Source of the DNA: Triatoma infestans
Taxonomy: Eukaryota > Arthropoda > Insecta > Hemiptera > Reduviidae
Direction of reading: 5' to 3'
Length of the DNA: 64,000 nucleotides
Assembly: GCA_011037195.1 (NCBI GenBank)
Contig: JAAEAF010002355.1
Location: 1 to 64,000 of the forward strand
Part shown: positions 24,301-37,200 of the stretch, one piece after another
How the letters are laid out: each line of letters opens with the position of its first letter
Position numbering within the stretch: position 1 is the stretch's first letter
Program-made: the position numbers and the translations under genes
The notes under the pieces: model-generated
Told to the model about the DNA's origin: nothing
What the model saw: the letters and a program-made list of their open reading frames with translations, nothing else
Database searches by the model: none

Positions 24301-27300
24301 GATCTTGATATATTTTCGAAATTAAGTTTTCACCGGAAATAGCGCATGAGTGTGTAGTAGAATATCTCAAAAACGAAAAGTAGCAGGTAGCTCAAATTTG
24401 GTAATTTGGTATGGTTTAGGCAAGACCACTGCATCAGACACGAAGATTTCGGGCCAAATACATCAACCGAAAATGGGACATTGTTGAATGTTTTTTTTCA
24501 GTTTTTCTGCTTTTCTCGAAAACTGCTCCAACGATTTTCTTTAAACTTCGTATACTATCTACATAAATAATTACCTAACACTTTTGTATGAAACATTTTC
24601 CTGGGGAAAAAATTGATTTTTTGAGGATTTCGGCAGAATAGTAGCTTACCTCTAAAGTAAAATTTCAGTTTAATATATGGTTCCATCAAAGACATAATAT
24701 TAATACACATTAGAAGCATTGATAGAATTCCAAATTTGAAGAAAATCGGTAACCGAAAGTTGATTTTACAGTACAGATATTGAGTTTTTGAAATTTTTCT
24801 CGAAAACAGTTACGATTTTCTTTAAACTTGGAATGCTTGCTGCATAGATAGAAACGTATCGCTTTTATTTGAAACAGTTTTCTGAACAAATTGATTTTGG
24901 AGGGCTATTGAGGGGATGGGACTGTCACTTAGTTTAAATTTAAATTTTCAAAAGCTTCGTTGGTATTTGAGCGTTCCACATAAGGCCGCTCAGGTATTCA
25001 AGTTAATCCCCAGCACCGTTTTTATGGCCAGCCCAACTAAACATTGTAACTTTGCAATTTTAAAGATTAAATTGTATTAATTAGAGTTGTGTGCGTACAC
25101 ATCAGATTTTTTGTATATACTGACCCATAGAAACGTCAAATTGTACTCTATCGTGAACAGCATCCCTGTGAACTGGTGAAGGGGCCGGTCGTTGGGGTTG
25201 CTGTTGTGGTACTTGCGCAGGATGTTGAACGGTATCAACTGCTCTCATTTCTGGAGGTGCTGATTGAATACTTGCTGCCCTACTGCGCGGTGGTTCACTT
25301 CCACCAAGTCCTCCTTCACATATCCATGGTAAAGGTACATTCTCATAGATCGGTTCGGTTAGCCCACCTGGTTCATTTAGCAATAATTCAGTTCGTATCC
25401 ATAAAATCTTATTTCTAAGCATTTCTAACGATAATTGCAGGATATGTCACAAATCGAATAAATAGAGTTTTGAAGTCTTGCATTAATGAGGAAAATAATA
25501 ATAATACTAAAAACAAATTAGTGACGATTTCTCCTGGTTTTTAATATTAAAAAACTGGACGTATCAGCCTAATGAGGCCAACCTCAGCATTACTAAAACA
25601 CTATTTACATTTGTAACATAACCTTATTAATAGTTAGGATACATTTATAACTCTACGTTTATTTCTCTAAATAAAAAGGTTGTCTATCTTATGTCTCGAA
25701 AATATAACCGTCAGGAGAGCAAATTATAAGAATCATTCCACTCACAAAACCAACAGCCAATTAACTAGACCAGCTCTATATAGTTATCTTATAAGACGCG
25801 TTATTAAAGTGTTAAAATACCACAAGTTTATTTTGTTATTAGTAATCGCTGTAATAATAGCACCTCAATAGGTAAAATTTGCTAGCTTACGAAACAGTAT
25901 GCATTTTGTGCAACTGGCTATTTTCATGGTAACAAAGTATTCATCTAATCTACCCAAAAATGTGATAAAGTGTTCCGATCTCATCTATTATCGTTGATTA
26001 TTTCACTCACAAACTAGACAACGAATCGAATTGCATTATTTCAGACATTTCAACAAACCAAGAGTGAATTATGTGTCTAATTGAATATCTCAGCTACTAT
26101 AAAAACCAACGTAGTTACTGCAGTTAAGAACCAAATTCTTCCAGATCCAAAGTAGACAGTTTGTGACTAGAATAACTCGATTATTTTTTGTAAATATTTC
26201 TCCGATTGATGTTTCCATTTTTAAAGAACCAAAAATACAATACCTTTTAAAAATGGAAACGACATGCGGTGGACTTAGGTAGGTATAAAGAAAAACTCCT
26301 TTCATAATGCCCAGTTAGGTCATAACAAGACACTTCTCAAAATAATTGATTTTGCTCTGTGCCATTCTGGGTTATCACACTGTTTTTCAAGATATCTTGA
26401 TGATGGGCGAACACTCGACAGCGGTCGAGGACCACAAAATAAAGCAGCTTAACACGGAAAAATCTCTGACGAAATTTGAAACGGGGTATAAGGAGTTCCG
26501 CCGGAGATAGCACAGAGAGATGGAACAATTTGCTCAAAGAGATGTTTATGAAGGCTTTACTTTGAAAAATAAAGTGATGTGTCATTTTAATAATTAGATT
26601 TAAATAAATTGTTAAAAAACACAGTCTTGTTTCAACTTAACTTGGTAATTAAACTATCCCCTTTCGAAGAGCAGTTATATTTAACGTTATGTTTTCCAAA
26701 TAAGTGAGTATTTCCTTGAAAGAAATATTTCTCATATGGGAACTGATAGAGAATAATAAAAAATAATTGATTAAAAAAACAAAAATCTAAAAAAAATAAG
26801 ATTACCTTGTCTTGATGCGAAGTTTTGCCTGAGGGGAACCTGAGGCTGTCCTGATGGTTGATGAATTATGGCGTTACCTCTCCCCATATAGTACATAATG
26901 TTATTGCCGCCTACTTCATCTAAATGCTATCAAAAATAGACAATATATAAAGCCTTTATTTAATATGTTTTCACAATGACCTGAGATAAACAAACATTAA
27001 AACTGGATAAGTAGACTATCGCGAATAAAAATCGATTAAGTAAAAATGAATCAAATGATCAGTAACATTCTTGTTAAATAATGCACACAAAATAAATGAA
27101 AACATGGTTACAATGTTTATAATGGTTAACAAATTGACTTTGAGAATTTTTTTGGTAAAACAAAAAACAAAAAAAACAAGAACACTGTGATTAAATTCAG
27201 TATAAAGCTTACAATAACTTTCACCTATTATTTTATTTAAATATTTTGTGATTTTTACTAGTAGCCCAGTGCTTTTTTTTGGGAGTAATAGTGATTAAGA

Positions 27301-30300
27301 AAATAAAAATATGGGTGTTGAATATTCAAAAAATAAAACCTTCACCATTTGTTCATTCAAAAATTATTCCAAACAATAATTCACAAACGTTAAAACAGTA
27401 AACATGCTGGGGTATTTTCTTTTTCTTTTCTTTTTTTAATAAATTTATATATTTGTTTAAACCACCACCTATAAGTTCGATATTTTTTTTTTTATTTGGG
27501 CATACTTGTTGTGTATCGACGAGTGCGGCTAGATTTGCGTAAGTTCTGTGAGCATGTGGATTTGGTATCAGATAAGGGCCTGCTAATCCACCAAACTGAC
27601 CACGGCTCCGCAAACATACTAGATCCGGACTTGAACCACTCACCTAATTATAAAAACTTTATTTCATGGACGAGTATAAACAATTTGTATTTAAGTTTTG
27701 TCTAAATGTTGATAGTTTCATAATTCATAAAAAGGAAGAGTAGAAAAGCACTCTGAATACATTTGTTCTGTTTATTATATAACTTCATAGAAAACTTAAG
27801 AAGTTATTTTAAAATAAGCAGGAATAAATATTTCATTAAAAAACTTAAATAAAATAATAAAATTATGAAACTGTAATATACCTGAGTACTAATAAAGGTG
27901 GCTGTGGTAAGTAATGGTTGTGAAGCTAGATCAGGAGTAGAATTACTATTTGGTCTATAAGGAGGTGGTGGCTTATAGACCTGCATCATCACGCCACTAT
28001 TATCCGCTCCTCCATCCAATTCTGGAGTACTAGACATTAAGAATATTACATTACTGATGCTCATCTGCACCGTTTGAAGAACATTTATTCACACAGCTCC
28101 AATGCTGAAAGAAGAAAGCTCCAAGAAACAGAATGTAGAAAATATACTTTAAAATGTTATTTTCCCTTCTTGATGTTATAAAAGACATTGCGAGCGTGTC
28201 AATTTTCGAAGTTGAGAATCACCGGAAGTACAAGTTTTGAGGTCTCCTGAGCACGAAATGCGTATGAGAAAAATATCTAAAAACCGAAAAATTACAGGGA
28301 AGCTTAAACTATTCAGTTTAAGTACTGCCACCACATTAACACTAAGGTTAAGATTAAAATCCATCAATTGAAAAACCATGAAATTCGAAAAAAAAAATTC
28401 AAATCCATCAAGTTTGTTGAATTTGTTTTTCGCGTTTTTCTCAAAACCGGCACCAACGATTTTTCTTATAAACTTCGTATGTTAACTACACAAATAAATG
28501 CCTTTGTGAACATTTTTTCACAGTTCGAGTTCAAGCAGTGCTGCCCTTAGATTTTCTCATTTAGAAGTCTGTACAGCTCACTATACGGTGATTGGCAGTA
28601 TTTTATAACGAGATAACATTGCTCGAAGTCCAGCAGTGCTTGAGAAAGATCCCATGTTCTAATGACCAAAGCTATAGACTTTTCTTTTGTTATTCCATAG
28701 AGGGAGGGATAACCAAATCCTAAACTACCCAAAGTCTTTATGGGTTCACATAGCGATACAGCTACCCTAAAGAATAATAACAACAAGCGAACGAGTATCG
28801 AGGCCAGAGTCTAACACAACTAAGATTTTCAACAGTCCGAACAAATACCACAGACCATCAACTTAAAAAAAAAAAAGAAAAAAAATTGCAATACCTGTAA
28901 GTATGCATATTCGGTATGTTGTGAGATCGATGATTTTCTTCTGACTGTTCCATATAAACCCTATCCACTCTTGCAACGTCTGGAAAATGTTTGTATGCAT
29001 TTCCATACTGTCTTACACCCTGAAAAAATGCATTTTCTTACAGTATATAAATAGGAGGAATGACCCAAATTTATATCGCCTTATTACTAATCACTTCTTA
29101 ATGTCATCTCTGATTTTAATAACTCATTAGTAATTCTTCAGTTAGCTATTTCGGAGGATTTTTTTTTTTAAGGGAACGTTACAACAGCGCAGTTATAAAA
29201 TATCGAAAAAAATGTTTTTACTACTTCTACTCTAAAATAAGTAGATCAAAATTATTAAGATGCTTAGAAAGTAGTGAAAATTTCGATATACGAGTATATT
29301 GTTCACGTTGCCCTTAAAATCACTTGCATGGTGAAAAATATGGTGAAACGGAATGTATCCATTCGGGCAAAATTATTTCCCGTGGTTTTGGTAAATTATG
29401 CATTTTTATTTCTTAGCTAAATTCATAAATTTTTCTTACAATTAGCTGAAAGTGATCGAATTCTGAAATACTTGATAAGAAAGCTACTGGACTTTATAAC
29501 TGAAGTTGTTCGCATTGATTATTTTGTTCAAAAATTGGAAATCTAAAAAAAATTAAGATGGGATTTTTTAACTATCTGATAAGAAAAGAGTCCTAGATCC
29601 TAAGAATTTAAAATCCAATATTCAATCTCACCTAATCAACAGTATTATCCCATAATTTTGATAATCCCTTTATTGTGTAGTATGATAGAAATTTAATTTC
29701 CAGATTATTATTTCTACAAGTTTAAGCCTTACCTCATGAAGATTGCTTTGATGAATTTCAGGTTGACTACTATATAAATACGCATGGCTTCTATATTTGT
29801 TTTGAACGGCAGTTTCGTAGTCAGGTGCTGGTCTGTATGATGGTAACATAGCTCTGAGAACAATGAAAACACTTCATAAATTTTAATTTATCTTTAATTC
29901 TGGTTTGCTTTTAATAAGCCCAGTGCTTTTTTGTTTATTTTTTGGAAATGATAAAAATGTAAACATAATAAAATAAATAGATAAAATGGTTTCAAATCAT
30001 CAGGCTTTAAGATTATAATGATATGTTTGTATGGCAGTGGCCAGAGAAGTTTTTAAAGAAAAAAGAATTCTTTGCTGCTCTCCGTTTCGGGTACTATTGA
30101 TGCCTTTCTTCAGGAGTTCTGCAAAATTTATTTGGAAAAAGGTACATTATTGTACAATAATGTAAATGAAGAAAAAGTGCTTAGACTTGTAACTAATAAA
30201 TGAAAAATTGGAATTAAAGAAATATTATCAGATCGGATTGAGCATAATTAGAAACAAGAAACTATAACATAGAAGCGACACATAATTAAATGAAATGATA

Positions 30301-33300
30301 TTAACAATAAGAGAAAATAAAAAAGATGCCTTTTGGATAGGAGAGGAGTGTACATTGAGAATGTTGAGAATGAAATGGAAAGAGAGTATTTTTTTAAATT
30401 TAAAAAACTGTTAAAATGTTAAATGTAATGGATAAAATAATAATATTCTATTTTGAGCATAACTCACCTCATTCTTTCGACGTCGTTGGTAGAATGCGCC
30501 AAATCAAGACATGATGTAGACTGCGCTCTTTGCCTCTCCAAGACCAATCTTTCAGGAATGGTTTCAACCCTATCCAGTTCTTCATGACTGCTTGCTAACA
30601 GACCATCCTACAAAATGGAAATTTAAAAAAACTCCTATTTTTGTAAATGACGAAATATTAAGATTTTTTTATAATGAATAATTAAATATCATACCTCACT
30701 TCCCAATTGAGAAAATAAATTTCTGACAACTTGTGCTGTATTACTGGAATCCGTTTCCGAGGCTTCATTTTGCATAAAAAAAGTGTGCTAGAAGAAAATA
30801 TTAATAATAAAAAGACGTCAATTAAATTGCCAGAGAATTTAATACCCCAGCCCACAGAATTTAATCTGTATATTATAATAATACTGCCATATCAATATTT
30901 CGACTAGAAAGCAGGACTTGAGAGAAATAGAATTAAGTAAAGAAAGTGCCTACTTTTCGAAATGGTTGTTTTCCGATTTTAATACCGAATGCGTGGATAT
31001 CAAATTTAGAGATAAGATAATGCACCGAATTTAATGAAAATTAACATTACAGGAAGATATGTACAGAATTATCTATATAATCCAATACTTAGAAGTTTTC
31101 TTATTACTTAATTAAATAATAATTACTATATTATCATTAAAAATTATAATATAATTTAACTTTATTACAACAATAATTTTGTATTAAAAAAAAATAATTT
31201 TTTAGTGATGCACACGAAGTTATCTCACACCTTATTTATATATGTATATTCTTCATTTTTTTTTTTTAAACCATATGTGGATATTTTTTTTGTCATTTGA
31301 ATTCATTGGAAATTATCTCTTGAAATAACTGTTCAAATGCGACATGTTCTTTTTCTATGTTGGTATTTATTTCAGTAATATTTAAACTTTTAATAATATA
31401 CCTAATTGACCCTGTTCAATTTTACTACTATCCTTCAGCCTATTTTTAGCCTAACTTGGAATTTGAATTATTTAGTTACTTATTTACTAGTACTTTATTA
31501 AACATATTATATTATTTACTAATTTACATATAGTATATTTACCATTATTTATTTATTTGAAATATTTGTTATATTATGTATTGTCTCATTATTGGTAAAC
31601 AAATTTATCTTCAACTATATTTTTTATCATATATATCAATGTATAGTGATATATTTTATCAGTATTATCTTTATCAATATATGAAATGTTTATTCTTTCA
31701 TAACTTAACTTCTCAGTTTAATTATTTCAATTGTACAATAATATATTTTATTTCAAGGCCAGCAATATTTAATATATGTTTATTAACTTCCTTACTTAAG
31801 GAGACATACTTGGCACATGATGGTTTCTATTCATCAAAAGATTGTCAGAGGACAATGGAGCAAAATATATGCTCCTACGTTTCTTTGTTCATAATGCATA
31901 GTGAACATATATAGCGTTGTACCGGCCCTTTGTAGGGTCAATAGGGTCGTAACGGCCTTTTTTTTTTACCATCTTCTAATATACTTATCACCGCTCTACA
32001 GGCTTACCATTCTCACCTTGTTTGTAGCATACACCTATACATTAGACAGTCCTCAGCTTTCCTTAAGTACTTCTATTTTCATTAATGGATCTATATATGC
32101 AAAATAAAAGCTCTAGTTAAATTCGGAGTAGTATGGTTTTTCCACTTTTCCAACAAGTCAGGGTTTCCCTTTTTAATATAATCTAGATTATTATTATAAA
32201 TAATATCAGGTTCTTCAACACTACGACAGCAAACTCGTAACTCAGAGAACCAAGTATGTTTAAATCCATTGTTTTCCTTAATGTTAAAATCCTTTAATTT
32301 CTTAAAACATTTGTTAGATACTATAGTTGCATCCATAGAAATAATTCTGGTCTCATTCGATAATTTCTTGAATCAGCAAGCTTAATTGGATCGTTTCGTC
32401 TCCTGCATAACTATATAATCTGGCATATTTTTTGGCCAGCACAATAACTATTTGAAGAATCTGACCTGATAGTCTCCATAAGATTTGTGAGGACCAGATT
32501 TCTGGGCCTTACAGAAGAATGGCCGAGATAATGCCGTCAAATACCTTTGGCTATCAACAATTGCACTTTCACCTCTTAGTATATTGAGATTACTCTGAGA
32601 AATGAATTTGAGGATACTTTACCTACAAATTATCTACTCCTAAACTTGGTATCAGGCATGCTGTAATTACATATTTATTAGCAAACTGTAACGGTTTCTC
32701 TTCCCAGAATAGATGTTTTTATAGGTTTCTGGTCTGTTAGAAGAATAAAAAGGAATTATTTTAATTCTATTATATTTAAGATTATAGAAGTATTAGGGCA
32801 ATAATTTTCTAATATTTTCAATTTATTAACTGCATCGCTCTAAGATTTTCCAAATAGTATCATATCATCCGTGAATAGTAACATCAGTAATCCTTGATTA
32901 TTATTTATGTTAAGAAGGTAGCATTTTCCTTTCAAAAAATTCAATATCACTGACGGATGAATAATATAATGGGCTTAAGCAGTCGCCCTGAAGTTCACCA
33001 GTCGCTATTTCAATCTCCTCTAATTGACTTTTATTTTTTAGATACATTCCAGCACTATTATACAAATTTTTAATAATATGAATGTTTCCCGCTAACTCCA
33101 ATATTATAACTGCGTCCCCTTCTAAACGCAGAAGAATAAAAAGGAATTATTTTAATTCCGTCTTTCTCAATTACGTCTACAACTTTCTATAATTGTCGTA
33201 TTTCTGACACATTTCAAATGTTCATCCATTATAAGAAGAATCTTCTGAGAAATCATTTTTAAGAGTTAGCTTTCTATATTTAAAGATTCCGTCACAAGAC

Positions 33301-35181
33301 ACATTTGAGCCTCGCATAACGAATATTTATATTAAACACAAAAAAAAAGACGGAATTAGGGCTATTTAACATCTAGTCGTTAATAAATCATTTCAATTAA
33401 CATACCTGATGAACACACATTCGCCAAATATATTTTGCTGTTTCAACATCTGGAAGTTGATAGTTTGTTGAATCAGCAGGATCTTGACATTCCATACCAA
33501 AATTTCTCTTATGGTTTACAACATTTGTAATATCTTTCCATCTGAAATATAACAAGAAAATTTTATTGAAATATTGTAACAAAAAAATTAATTTGCAAAG
33601 AAAAATCTTCATTTTTAAAGTGGATATCTTGTTGATATATTTTGTATCAGCATTAGAGGGAAAAAGCTTGCTATCGCGATAGCTTCATGATCTTTTTTGA
33701 CAAAAAAGCTTATGACACAGTGATTCTTTCCTAGTTTCCGGAGATGTTGAGGATATAGATAACAGGGTTCGCTATTATTCCTTATTCCTAATTAGCGGAA
33801 AGCCGAAGAAAATTTGAATGGATGTGCGAAAATGCATAAAAACAAGATATCTCCAAGGCTGAAATGGACTGATTGAATGACTTTTGAGGAGATATGATTC
33901 AATAGAACTACCAATAACCCAATAAAAAAAGAAGAAAACTAATCTTCAAATTCTTGTACTTGTTTTACCTGTAAACTTTTGACGTCTGAGTGTTTTCATT
34001 TCGTACAATAATGCCAGTTAAAGAAACTCCGATGATCACATCATTTCCTGCCATATCCTTAAAAATTAAAATAAAAAGAAAAATATGAGAGCATGTGAAA
34101 AATCAGTTGTTAAATAAGCTTAAAAGTATTAAATGGTGTTGACAATACTTTAGCGAGAAATGTCTCCTGTCCATAACAGTCTAATTGTTGCGCTGCTAGT
34201 ATGTAATACTCTTCAGCGGTGCCCTGGGGCAATCCTGCCAAAGCTGCATGTTGTAATATTACAGCTTGTGTTAAATTTTCAAGGTGGCCGTCTTCCGTCA
34301 TATGCTTTAGAAAACCAAAAATGCTGAATTACTTCTGATTTATTAATATAAACAATTTCAAAAAAGTAATAGATGATTATGTTTTTACTTTAGGAAAAAG
34401 GGCAAAATCTTTTAGGTACTCAGCTGTATGCCTCTCCAAATCGTGACTTCCATACTCGGCTGGAAAATCATAAAATAAATTTGTAATTTTAGAAGAGTTT
34501 TAGGTATTTCTATCATTTCATTCACATGCAAATGATGTTAAATAAATTTCCTTTATCATAAAGCATAAAGATATACCTTGCATGCTATAACTTGCCAACA
34601 TAACTGCCTGTTTCAGGTTACAATTAATTCTACCTTCAATCACATCTTTTTTAAGCTGTAGGAAGTAGTGGTATCTACAAATATCAATGGAATTTTATCC
34701 AGAAGTCAAATTAAGAAATATTCTTATTTGGTAGTTGGAAGCATTAACTTGTCATCTCACCTGGTAATTTCATCCGTGATAAGACTAATACCATTTACAT
34801 AATACATAACACGCAGATAGAGATTAGGTTCTCGAGCATATTTATCTAATTGTTTTTTTAATGGACGCTCCATCTCCACCCACCTAGGTGAGCCATGACG
34901 GTTGACATACCGGAGCCCGAAAAATTCCGGCTGTAAATATGTCTTGATAACATCTAAAATATTCATGGTTACAATAATAACAATAATTGAATAATTAAAT
35001 AACAAACCTGTTGCAATCCTAATCGTTGGCATACGTTATCAAGACATTCCCGTCCAACACTTTCAGACGATAAAGTACACTCAATTGTCGCATTATCAAG
35101 CAACTCCACACAAATTACAAACAGTGATTTTGAAACTACATTATACTGTCTACTTTTTTTCAGACGCAACTTGAAAGGCAT
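21394..35181 (-). CDS. Pez: FERM-domain tyrosine phosphatase Pez (PTPN14/PTPN21), predicted pseudophosphatase
   Basis: Cytoplasmic scaffold of the PTPN14/PTPN21 family; in flies it binds Kibra in Hippo signalling. Exons, 5' to 3': 35008-35181, 34761-34930, 34577-34674, 34389-34459, 34149-34304, 33969-34057, 33406-33541, 30695-30787, 30468-30607, 29733-29853, 28895-29019, 27882-28029, 27506-27643, 26806-26926, 25125-25424, 23986-24167, 23746-23870, 22404-22497, 21882-22064, 21638-21797, 21394-21557. All are GT-AG and in phase, giving 996 codons. The start [18 protein letters not shown] matches the family N-terminus. FERM domain: residues 1-298. The linker (299-754) holds [16 protein letters not shown] (478-482), SGSSPDLV and [14 protein letters not shown]. 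The phosphatase domain starts near 755 (PYEDNRVRL at 802-810). Cys972 is kept in HCSTGVGPT, but the P-loop Arg is Pro978 and WPD is W928-G929-H930. The final C-terminal helix exon was not found; reading into the intron stops after about nine codons. Confidence 0.93.
22873..23122 (+). mobile_element. tRNA-derived SINE (family S1), complete copy with target duplication
   Basis: The head has an A-box-like TTAGCGTACTGG and a B-box-like GGTTCCAGTCC, then a body with CACTGTCTGATGATGGACAG, CTCCGGGCGCCAATGACC and GACGCGCC, and a poly-A tail. It is flanked by a perfect 11-bp target duplication, AAAAATCATAT, at 22862-22872 and 23123-23133. It sits in the Pez intron between the exons at 22404 and 23746. 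Body copies lie at 28519-28681 and 43724-43853. Confidence 0.85.
24262..24960 (+). repeat. Repeat family A copy
   Basis: It starts with CTTTCTCTTACTCCCTAGTAAG and GGAAGTATTGCGATC, then TTTTCACCGGAAAT and the A/T-rich tandem units with TTCTCGAAAAC segments. It lies in the Pez intron between the exons at 23986 and 25125, on the strand opposite to the gene. Confidence 0.8.
25500..25630 (-). repeat. Repeat family E, copy 1, hammerhead-like
   Basis: The minus strand reads GCTGAGGTTGGCCTCATTAG, then GCTGATACGTCCAGTTTTTT. A sister copy lies at 42955-43085. Consensus of the two gives CUGAGGA, an extra base, GGCC-loop-GGCC, GAAACGUC. It lies in a Pez intron. Confidence 0.65.
26337..26475 (+). repeat. 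Repeat family B, single arm
   Basis: One arm of the palindromic element seen at 15100 and 62826. It carries TGCTCTGTGCC, TTATCACACTGTTT, TTGATGATGGGCGAAC, GGACCACAAAA and AACACGGAAAAAT. The core has several substitutions (TTGATGA, CGACAG for CGAAAC). It lies in a Pez intron. Confidence 0.75.
28190..28690 (+). repeat. Family A copy followed by SINE S1 body
   Basis: 28190-28518 matches family A: GAGCGTGTCAATTTTCGAAG, then TCACCGGAAGTAC, GAGGTCTCCTGAG and CAACGATTTTTCTTATAAAC. 28519-28681 matches the body of the S1 SINE: AGTTCGAGTTCAAGCAGTGC, TTAGATTTTCTCAT, ACAGCTCACTATACGG, TCTAATGACC. The junction suggests SINE insertion into, or 5' deletion next to, family A. It lies in the Pez intron between the exons at 27882 and 28895. 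Confidence 0.7.
30050..30130 (-). repeat. Degenerate hammerhead-like repeat fragment
   Basis: The minus strand reads CTCCTGAAGAAAGG, CATCAATAGTA, CCCGAAACGG. The order matches the other families (CUGAAGA, helix-like GG/CC, GAAAC), but the GUC that should follow is gone. It lies in a Pez intron. Confidence 0.45.
31100..32085. other. AT-rich part of Pez intron 7
   Basis: Very AT-rich, low-complexity DNA. A 112-codon plus-strand open frame at 31576-31914 is Tyr/Ile/Phe/Leu-rich and looks like chance. No domain is recognised. Confidence 0.5.
32091..33110 (-). pseudogene. LINE reverse-transcriptase relic
   Basis: In the 2.6-kb Pez intron 7. The minus strand at 32910-33101 reads [18 protein letters not shown] and [14 protein letters not shown], matching the xGxxQGxxLSPLLF block of non-LTR reverse transcriptases. 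About 35 bases further on, 32864-32875 reads FTDD followed by MILFGKS, the YADD active-site position. A later stretch at 32091-32336 is open for 81 codons. Several stops and frame changes break it. The block order and spacing point to a CR1/RTE-like LINE, but the clade is not certain. Confidence 0.7.
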
Positions 35182-36180
35182 TGCAATGATTCAATTATGT
35201 ATGCTAAGATTTCGATTAAAAACTGTAATATCCACCCTAACCTGCCGCATTACACTAATTCTTCTAAGTTTGTAATACATTAGAATTTTTTAAAAATCTA
35301 CCTTTAAGGTAACAACTGATGAAAAAAAAAGTTATTAAAAACTGTACAACAGGTACTTGTATCACAAAAGTATGAGCAGGCATTACTCACTTAGAAAGTA
35401 TGTTATTTCTAATAGGTGAATGTTTACGTCATTACTTTCTCAACATTAAACCATACTTGCGCCCCAAAAATTGTAGCCAAACATAATGAAACATATTGTT
35501 ACTATAAAATATAGATATAATTAATTCTTCAATTAACGAATAACTTAAAGGAATAGGGAAAAATAAAACCTCCTCCACGAAATTGTAAATACACACATAG
35601 CAACTACAAACATGACAGGGGCACCAACATAAATGAATCTCTCTCTCATTGGAATGTGAGAATTCATTCATGATGTTACAAAAATGTTAAAAATGATCAT
35701 TTCCTAAATCTTGAAAATAGTACTCTTTATTAAATTTAGATTATTCGTTAACTATTATTTCGTCTGATTTTATTTACAAAGGTATCTTGAACATATGTCA
35801 AAAATGTATTGAAAATCAAATAATTTCCCCCCATATTTTCCGACATTTAGCATAGGGAGCCCAATTCTTATTACACAATTACATATTATCAGATTTGAAT
35901 GTTATTACTCGAGGACTCAATGCCCACTTTGAAAAAAGAAATGAAAATGTTTATTGAGTTCTACTGTCTTCTATAAATGTGTTTGGACAGTTTTAATGTA
36001 CACAAATTAGATAAAATGATTATATATTATACTTACTGTATAGGCGCAGTAAAATAGGTATCCATAACAAAATGTGTTTATAACATATATATTCATCAAC
36101 ATCTACTTTTATTTAATAATGAGTACAATAAAAATAAATTTTCATTGAGCATATTACTTACATAATACTTTTAAGAAAAT
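35182..36180 (-). promoter_or_regulatory. Pez upstream region
   Basis: DNA just 5' of the Pez start codon, expected to hold the 5' UTR and promoter or a non-coding first exon. I see no TATA box at a convincing place. A TTACGTCA-like palindrome lies near 35428. A 79-codon minus-strand open frame at 35432-35671 is not recognisable and does not splice obviously into Pez. Confidence 0.4.
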
Positions 36181-36189
36181 GTTACTTTA

Positions 36190-37200
36190 TCTAAGAGGAT
36201 GTTCTATGATCGTGTCGATTTTCAAAATTAAGTAAGTTCTCACTGGAAACGCCAGGGGTGCATCGCACCCGGGCGGCAAATTTTGTAGAAATTTAGAGCA
36301 ATTTTTAAGAACATTTTAAAAGACTAAGAATTTACAGAATTTCCTTAACAATTAGTTGATGATTAAGTTCTTATTTTTATTTAGTTACTTTTATTGAACG
36401 GAACAGTGTAATTTAAAGCAAGTTTAATGTTTTGAACTATGACATTTCAAACAAATTATTATCAAATATTAAAAAAATCGAATGTGAAACAGTCACACGA
36501 CCTTTTCTTACTAACCTATGACCTTTTCATTCTCCATGTTCTATTGAAAAACTTCCTTAAACGGACTTTTAACAAAATATTTAGTTGTTCAGTATTGTTT
36601 TATGTATATGTATAGAACTGTATATTACAAAAAAAATAAAACTCAAAGGGAAGCCTAATTCATAGTTCCCCCAGAATCCTCCTAAAATATGGAATTCCTG
36701 AAAAAATTATTTAAAACAAAATAAATCTGGAGTGAAACACTCACACGACTTTCTCTTGGAGCATTAGTTAGTTTTAATTGACTAATTCTCTTCAAACATA
36801 TAATTCTTACTAGATGTTTCATCGACTTCATGAATGAGGGAATCTAAACTTTTAAAAGAATTTTTAAGCTAAGGAAGCCCCTCTCCTCTCCCTTAAAACT
36901 CCCCTTAAATGAATTTTCTCGGAAAAAGATGTAAACAGAATTGTTGTACCTGTTTGGGTTTATTATAACAACTTTAATGAAACAGATCAGTGTTTATATG
37001 GGGAAAATCGCAGGTACAAAAAACTGTTCAGTAAAATCGCACTTCCGGTAAAGCAATTTTCTTCAAGTCATTTATATTATATAGACGATAGAATCGTATA
37101 ATAAGTTAAAACAGCGCTAAGAAAGCATAACTCTACATCTTCTCCAAAACTGCAATTTCTTGGAGAAATGTTTCAAATAAAAGTTATAGGGCTTTATAAT
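36190..37200. repeat. Family A fragments, head (+) and body (-)
   Basis: 36190-36300 carries the GATCGTGTCGATTTTC and TCACTGGAAACGCC head, followed by a GC-rich hairpin (GGGTGC-ATC-GCACCC near 36257-36271). From about 36480 to 37180 the tandem body runs in the opposite direction (CTCTCCTCTCCC, GAATTTTCTCGGAAAAA, GTAAAATCGCACTTCCGG). It may be two independent copies or a rearranged one. Confidence 0.65.

Noticed and set aside
25176..25418. 80-codon plus-strand open frame
   Set aside because: Shadow of the 300-bp Pez exon on the minus strand, which joins its neighbours in phase.
26337..26475. Active hammerhead in the single family B arm
   Set aside because: Too many core substitutions (TTGATGA, loss of GAAAC); kept only as a family member.
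30304..30420. Possible extra Pez exon downstream of 30468
   Set aside because: No acceptor/donor pair in phase, and the exons at 30468 and 29853 already join in frame.
31576..31914. 112-codon plus-strand open frame in Pez intron 7
   Set aside because: Same low-complexity composition; lies in intronic DNA and resembles nothing known.
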